Origin: Paraphysoderma sedebokerense
Lineage: Eukaryota > Blastocladiomycota > Physodermatomycetes > Physodermatales > Physodermataceae
Direction of reading: 5' to 3'
Assembly (NCBI GenBank): GCA_025602915.1
Contig: JAHLJZ010000095.1
Span: forward strand, 25,876 to 89,875
Length of the DNA: 64,000 bases
The notes under the pieces are model-generated. The model saw nothing but the letters and a program-made list of their open reading frames with translations, searched no databases and was not told the origin of the DNA. Shown piece by piece: positions 61,332 to 64,000 of the stretch (positions are counted from its first letter, which is position 1; every line of letters starts with the position of its first letter). Made by a program: the position numbers and the translations under genes.

Positions 61332-62099
61332 ATGAAACTCTCAGCCTTTATTGGAATCACTTTACTTTTAAATGCAGTGTTAGTCCTACAAGGGCGTTGC
61401 CTGCCTACAAAATTACAGAAGAGAAGGTGACGATTCAAATTATATTAGCATATTCTATATGGGCTCTAATTATTTAATTCTTACTTCTGTGGTTTCCACA
61501 GTAATCCGAGGAATTTACCGATTTGCCAATCAAACTCCGTTACTGCAATTGGCACCGACGGATGGCGTTTTGGATTGCAAAATGGACAAACTTGCGTCAC
61601 TGTATCGGGGGGCAATAGTAGCAGCAGTATAAGAGCTGCTGCTCCTGGAGGCAATGGAGGCAATGGAGGTAGAGGAGGTGCTCCTGGCGCTCCTGGAGGT
61701 AATGGCGGTAATGGAGGTAGAGGAGGTGCTGGTGGAAGAGGAGGTGCTCCTGGCGCTCCTGGCGGTAATGGTGGCAATGGAGGTAGAGGAGGTGCTGGCG
61801 GAAGAGGAGGTGCTCCTGGCGCTCCTGGAGGTAGAGGAGGTGCTGGTGGAAGAGGAGGTGCTCCTGGCGCTCCTGGCGGTAATGGTGGCAATGGAGGTAG
61901 AGGAGGTGCTGGCGGAAGAGGAGGTGCTCCTGGCGCTCCTGGAGTAATGGTGGCAATGGAGGTAGAGGAGGTGCTGGTGGAAGATAAGATGCACCTGCAG
62001 GTGCTCCTGGAGGCAATGGCGGTAATAAAGTTACTCCTGGGGATATTAATAACACGATTGAAAGGCGAGGAAGTATATGATTGGAGTTATTCAAGCTAA
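61332..62099 (+). CDS. Secreted glycine-rich protein with CBM10-like Cys module, copy 1 (probably frameshifted)
   Basis: Two exons (61332-61426, 61502-62099), 230 residues as read. A signal peptide (MKLSAFIGITLLLNAVLV) is followed by a short propeptide ending in the dibasic LQKRR. Then comes a conserved module: PICQSNSVTAIGTDG...FGLQNGQTCV, with two cysteines. The spacing and the FG..NG..C ending resemble CBM10 (fungal dockerin / cellulose-binding) modules; this is a resemblance, not an assignment. The rest is a repeat of GGN, GGR, GGA and PGAPG units. At about 61943 one base of a GGAGGTAATGG-type unit is missing, so the last 51 or so residues leave the Gly-rich frame. In the original frame a TAA stop lies at 61985-61987, then Gly-rich coding resumes to a TGA at 62078. 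The copy may therefore be decaying or may encode a shortened tail. Confidence 0.7.
61713..61940 (+). repeat. Two identical 114-bp repeats in the glycine-rich array
   Basis: 61713-61826 and 61827-61940 appear base-for-base identical. The unit is 114 bp (38 codons), so copy number can change without breaking the frame. Identity implies a very recent duplication or gene conversion. Smaller units (GGTAGAGGAGGTGCT, GCTCCTGGCGCTCCTGG) recur inside it. Confidence 0.9.
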
Positions 62100-62934
62100 A
62101 TAATTGTTATAATCAAACGTTCAAGCTTTATTTTGAAAAACTTTCATCACGCCATAAGAATGTATGAAAAAGTTTTGTAGGAACCCTTATGATAATTAGT
62201 TTTATCTGAGATAACTGCTATAATTACAGTCGCAAATAAAATAGTACCGGAAGGTGGTGATACTGCTTCAAGGGCCAGTAAGTTATGACAGATAAGCTGG
62301 TAATATGTTCAAACGTTTGCGATTCTGTACTTGAATTCATTGACAGTGGAATTCTACTGAAGTGGTATGTCAAACGCGTGATATGTCAGACTCAACACCA
62401 ACGGAAGCCAAAATTCAACAAAGCTTCCATCCTTATCATACGTCGCCGCGTAAAGCATGCAACTTTAGGAAGTATATTACGAACAATATATTCCTCAGGC
62501 ACTGTAACTTTCTAGTAGCCTTGTAGTCCGCAGGGTTACTCTTACAAAGCGCGCGTAATTGATTGTGGGGGTGATACCTTCAGACTCCTTTCTTCGCTTT
62601 ATAACTGCAATACTTATGATTGCGGTGTATACGTTAGGCCATTTAATAATAATCAACTTCCATTTATTATGTCTCATAGGCAGCTTTGATAGAGCCCCCA
62701 TATCAATGCGTATTCTGAACTTAAGCACAGTTGGTGATTGGCATAGTACATCTAAGGCATCACGGCCGCACTCAGAAACGTTGAAATGATCTAATGGGAG
62801 CTAACCCATATACAATTCGCTCGACTTCATGTGCTCTCTATATAGTCAACGACCAGAGGGTGCCGAATGTGGATTCTTCCCATTTCCCTTCATTCCTAAG
62901 GTTCACTGAGTTTTAATCGCCAGTAGTGATCAAT

Positions 62935-63176
62935 CCTCAATGAGCAGATTTTGCTATAAAGTTCTGTGGTTCCGGATTGAAATAATACTTCGTGAAGTTT
63001 GGGTGGCGGCGTAGGGGGTCGAATTTTTTTCCTAGTGGAAAGCTAAATTAATCCGCAATGAGCTGATTTCTTTAGAAAGTTTTATGGTTTCGGATTGATA
63101 ATGGGTGTAATTACGAAGTTTAATTGAGGTGATCGGTACAAAGGGGTAAATATTTTCCCGAGTAGAGAACTATAAG
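62935..63176 (+). repeat. Degenerate direct repeat, two copies
   Basis: Copy A starts near 62935 and copy B near 63051. Matching blocks in order are: AATCC.CAATGAGC.GATTT, AAAGTT.T.TGGTT.CGGATTGA, then GAAGTTT and TTTTTCC/TTTTCCC followed by AGTGGA/AGTAGA. It is clearly diverged and lies upstream of glycine-rich copy 2 only in this two-copy form. Confidence 0.65.
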
Positions 63177-63549
63177 CAACAATAGCTATCACCTTGACAC
63201 AGTGGTGGATGGCATATATTGTAATCAAAAATGGTTAACTTGCTTTGTAATAATACAACCGAAAGCAAGCAAAGAAATACTCCGTTATTCAGACTGAATG
63301 AACCTGCAACGTGTTCGAAACACGACCAAGTAAGCCTCACCGCGATGCGACTTGCAAAAGTTCAGCTGGGGATACATCATAAATTCACAATATCTTCCTA
63401 CAGAATAAGCCCATAGAGACGGAATAACAGCCAAAAACTTGTTAACAGGCTTTTTGGAACAACATAAGTCGGTAGGAAGCTTCAATTGACTGAAAATGGT
63501 GGCTGATTGCCAAGGCCTCGTCGCTATATTTGGGACATTTGTTGCTTCA

Positions 63550-63565
63550 TGCAAACATATAAATA
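63550..63565 (+). promoter_or_regulatory. Conserved core promoter of glycine-rich gene 2
   Basis: TGCAAACATATAAATA, identical to the element before copy 1, lies 93 bp before the ATG at 63658. Confidence 0.65.
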
Positions 63566-63657
63566 GACCCACTCCCTCCAACTGATTCATCAATAACATC
63601 TCCAATCAAATTATTTTAATTTCACTGAATCAAATCGCTACAATCGCTACATCAAAA

Positions 63658-64000
63658 ATGAAATTTATCGCTCTACTTGGTACCGTATTATTAATGAATG
63701 CCTTGTCAGTAATTCCGGGGAATTGCGGGCCTACCCAATTACAGAAAAGAAGGTGAATATTTAGATATTGAACTAAAAACGCAGTTGTAAAATTGCTAGA
63801 ATTGAAACAGTCGGCATTTATACTCATCTTTCCTATTTTTCCACTCTTAGCCCCCAGAACTTTCCAGTTTGCCAATCAAACGAAGTAACCGCAATTGGTG
63901 GCGATGGAACCCCCTTCGGATGGGAAAATGGAAGAAGCTGCATCATTGCAGATGGAAATGGTGGTAACGGCGGTAGGGGCGGGAATCCTGGTGCTCCTGG
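63658..64000 (+). CDS. Secreted glycine-rich protein with CBM10-like Cys module, copy 2 (cut by window end)
   Basis: Exon 1 (63658-63752) is 95 nt, exactly as long as in copy 1, and encodes a signal peptide (MKFIALLGTVLLMNALSVI) and the dibasic TQLQKRR. Exon 2 starts at 63851, in the same phase as copy 1, and runs off the window. The module reads PVCQSNEVTAIGGDG then FGWENGRSCII; the GWENG.SC ending is closer to CBM10 than in copy 1. The Gly-rich tail begins with DGNGGNGGRGGNPGAPG. No lesion is visible in the part present, so this may be the functional paralogue. The intron (63753-63850) is 98 nt versus 75 nt in copy 1. Confidence 0.8.

Larger units (their letters stand above)
62100..63657. 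other. Intergenic region between glycine-rich paralogues
   Basis: No gene supported; a plus-strand frame at 62285-62515 has no recognised feature. A degenerate direct repeat of about 115 bp lies at roughly 62935-63050 and 63050-63176. The part from about 63080 onward resembles the upstream region of copy 1, with the conserved TATA 16-mer at 63550-63565. Confidence 0.55.

Noticed and set aside
61481-62094. Three long minus-strand frames (136-165 codons), Pro- or Ser-rich, opposite the glycine-rich array
   Set aside because: They are the reverse complement of a GC-rich tandem repeat, which keeps all frames open. The plus strand has a signal peptide, intron and a paralogue; the minus strand has none.

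Overview
This window looks like nuclear DNA of a flagellated (zoosporic) early-diverging fungus, most likely chytrid-like. It is AT-rich and gene-dense. Most genes carry several short GT-AG introns (about 50-150 nt) and intergenic gaps are short. Fungal character comes from the GID ubiquitin ligase subunit RMD5, an Opy2-like cysteine-rich surface protein, Mediator MED7 and a yeast-like ankyrin protein. Flagellar character comes from a kinesin-9 (KIF9) motor and a tubulin polyglutamylase (TTLL), which non-flagellated fungi normally lack. All exon structures were built by hand: splice sites were chosen so that reading phase is kept from ATG to stop and family motifs stay continuous. Every complete gene listed closes in frame.

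Layout. 1-5 kb: divergent pair, mitochondrial ADP/ATP carrier (-) and phosphomannomutase (+), separated by a purine-rich promoter with a tandem CACGTG repeat. 6-24 kb: a long minus-strand block with TTLL, a serine-rich protein, a zinc-type alcohol dehydrogenase/quinone oxidoreductase, kinesin-9, an FHA-domain protein, a coiled-coil protein with three IPSRYP motifs, and a membrane RING-H2 ubiquitin ligase. 25-32 kb: a small orphan gene, an Opy2-like secreted protein, dihydrofolate reductase and B-type cyclin. 33-41 kb: a 1021-residue orphan membrane protein and an ArfGAP with two UBA domains. 41-48 kb: cytochrome P450, two tandem rhodopsin-type GPCRs and a secreted beta-propeller-like protein. 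48-60 kb: MED7, RWDD1/GIR2 (-), an ankyrin protein, the PRP22/DHX8 spliceosomal helicase and RMD5. 61-64 kb: two tandem copies of a secreted protein with a CBM10-like cysteine module and a long glycine-rich tail; the second copy is cut by the window end.

How the genes fit together. Most are unrelated housekeeping genes. Three groups suggest lifestyle: kinesin-9 plus polyglutamylase (motile zoospores), two paralogous seven-helix receptors (signal sensing), and the secreted glycine-rich family (surface or extracellular material). The best candidate for something undescribed is the glycine-rich family at the right end: its repeat array is actively changing, its upstream DNA is co-duplicated, and the first copy appears to carry a frameshift.
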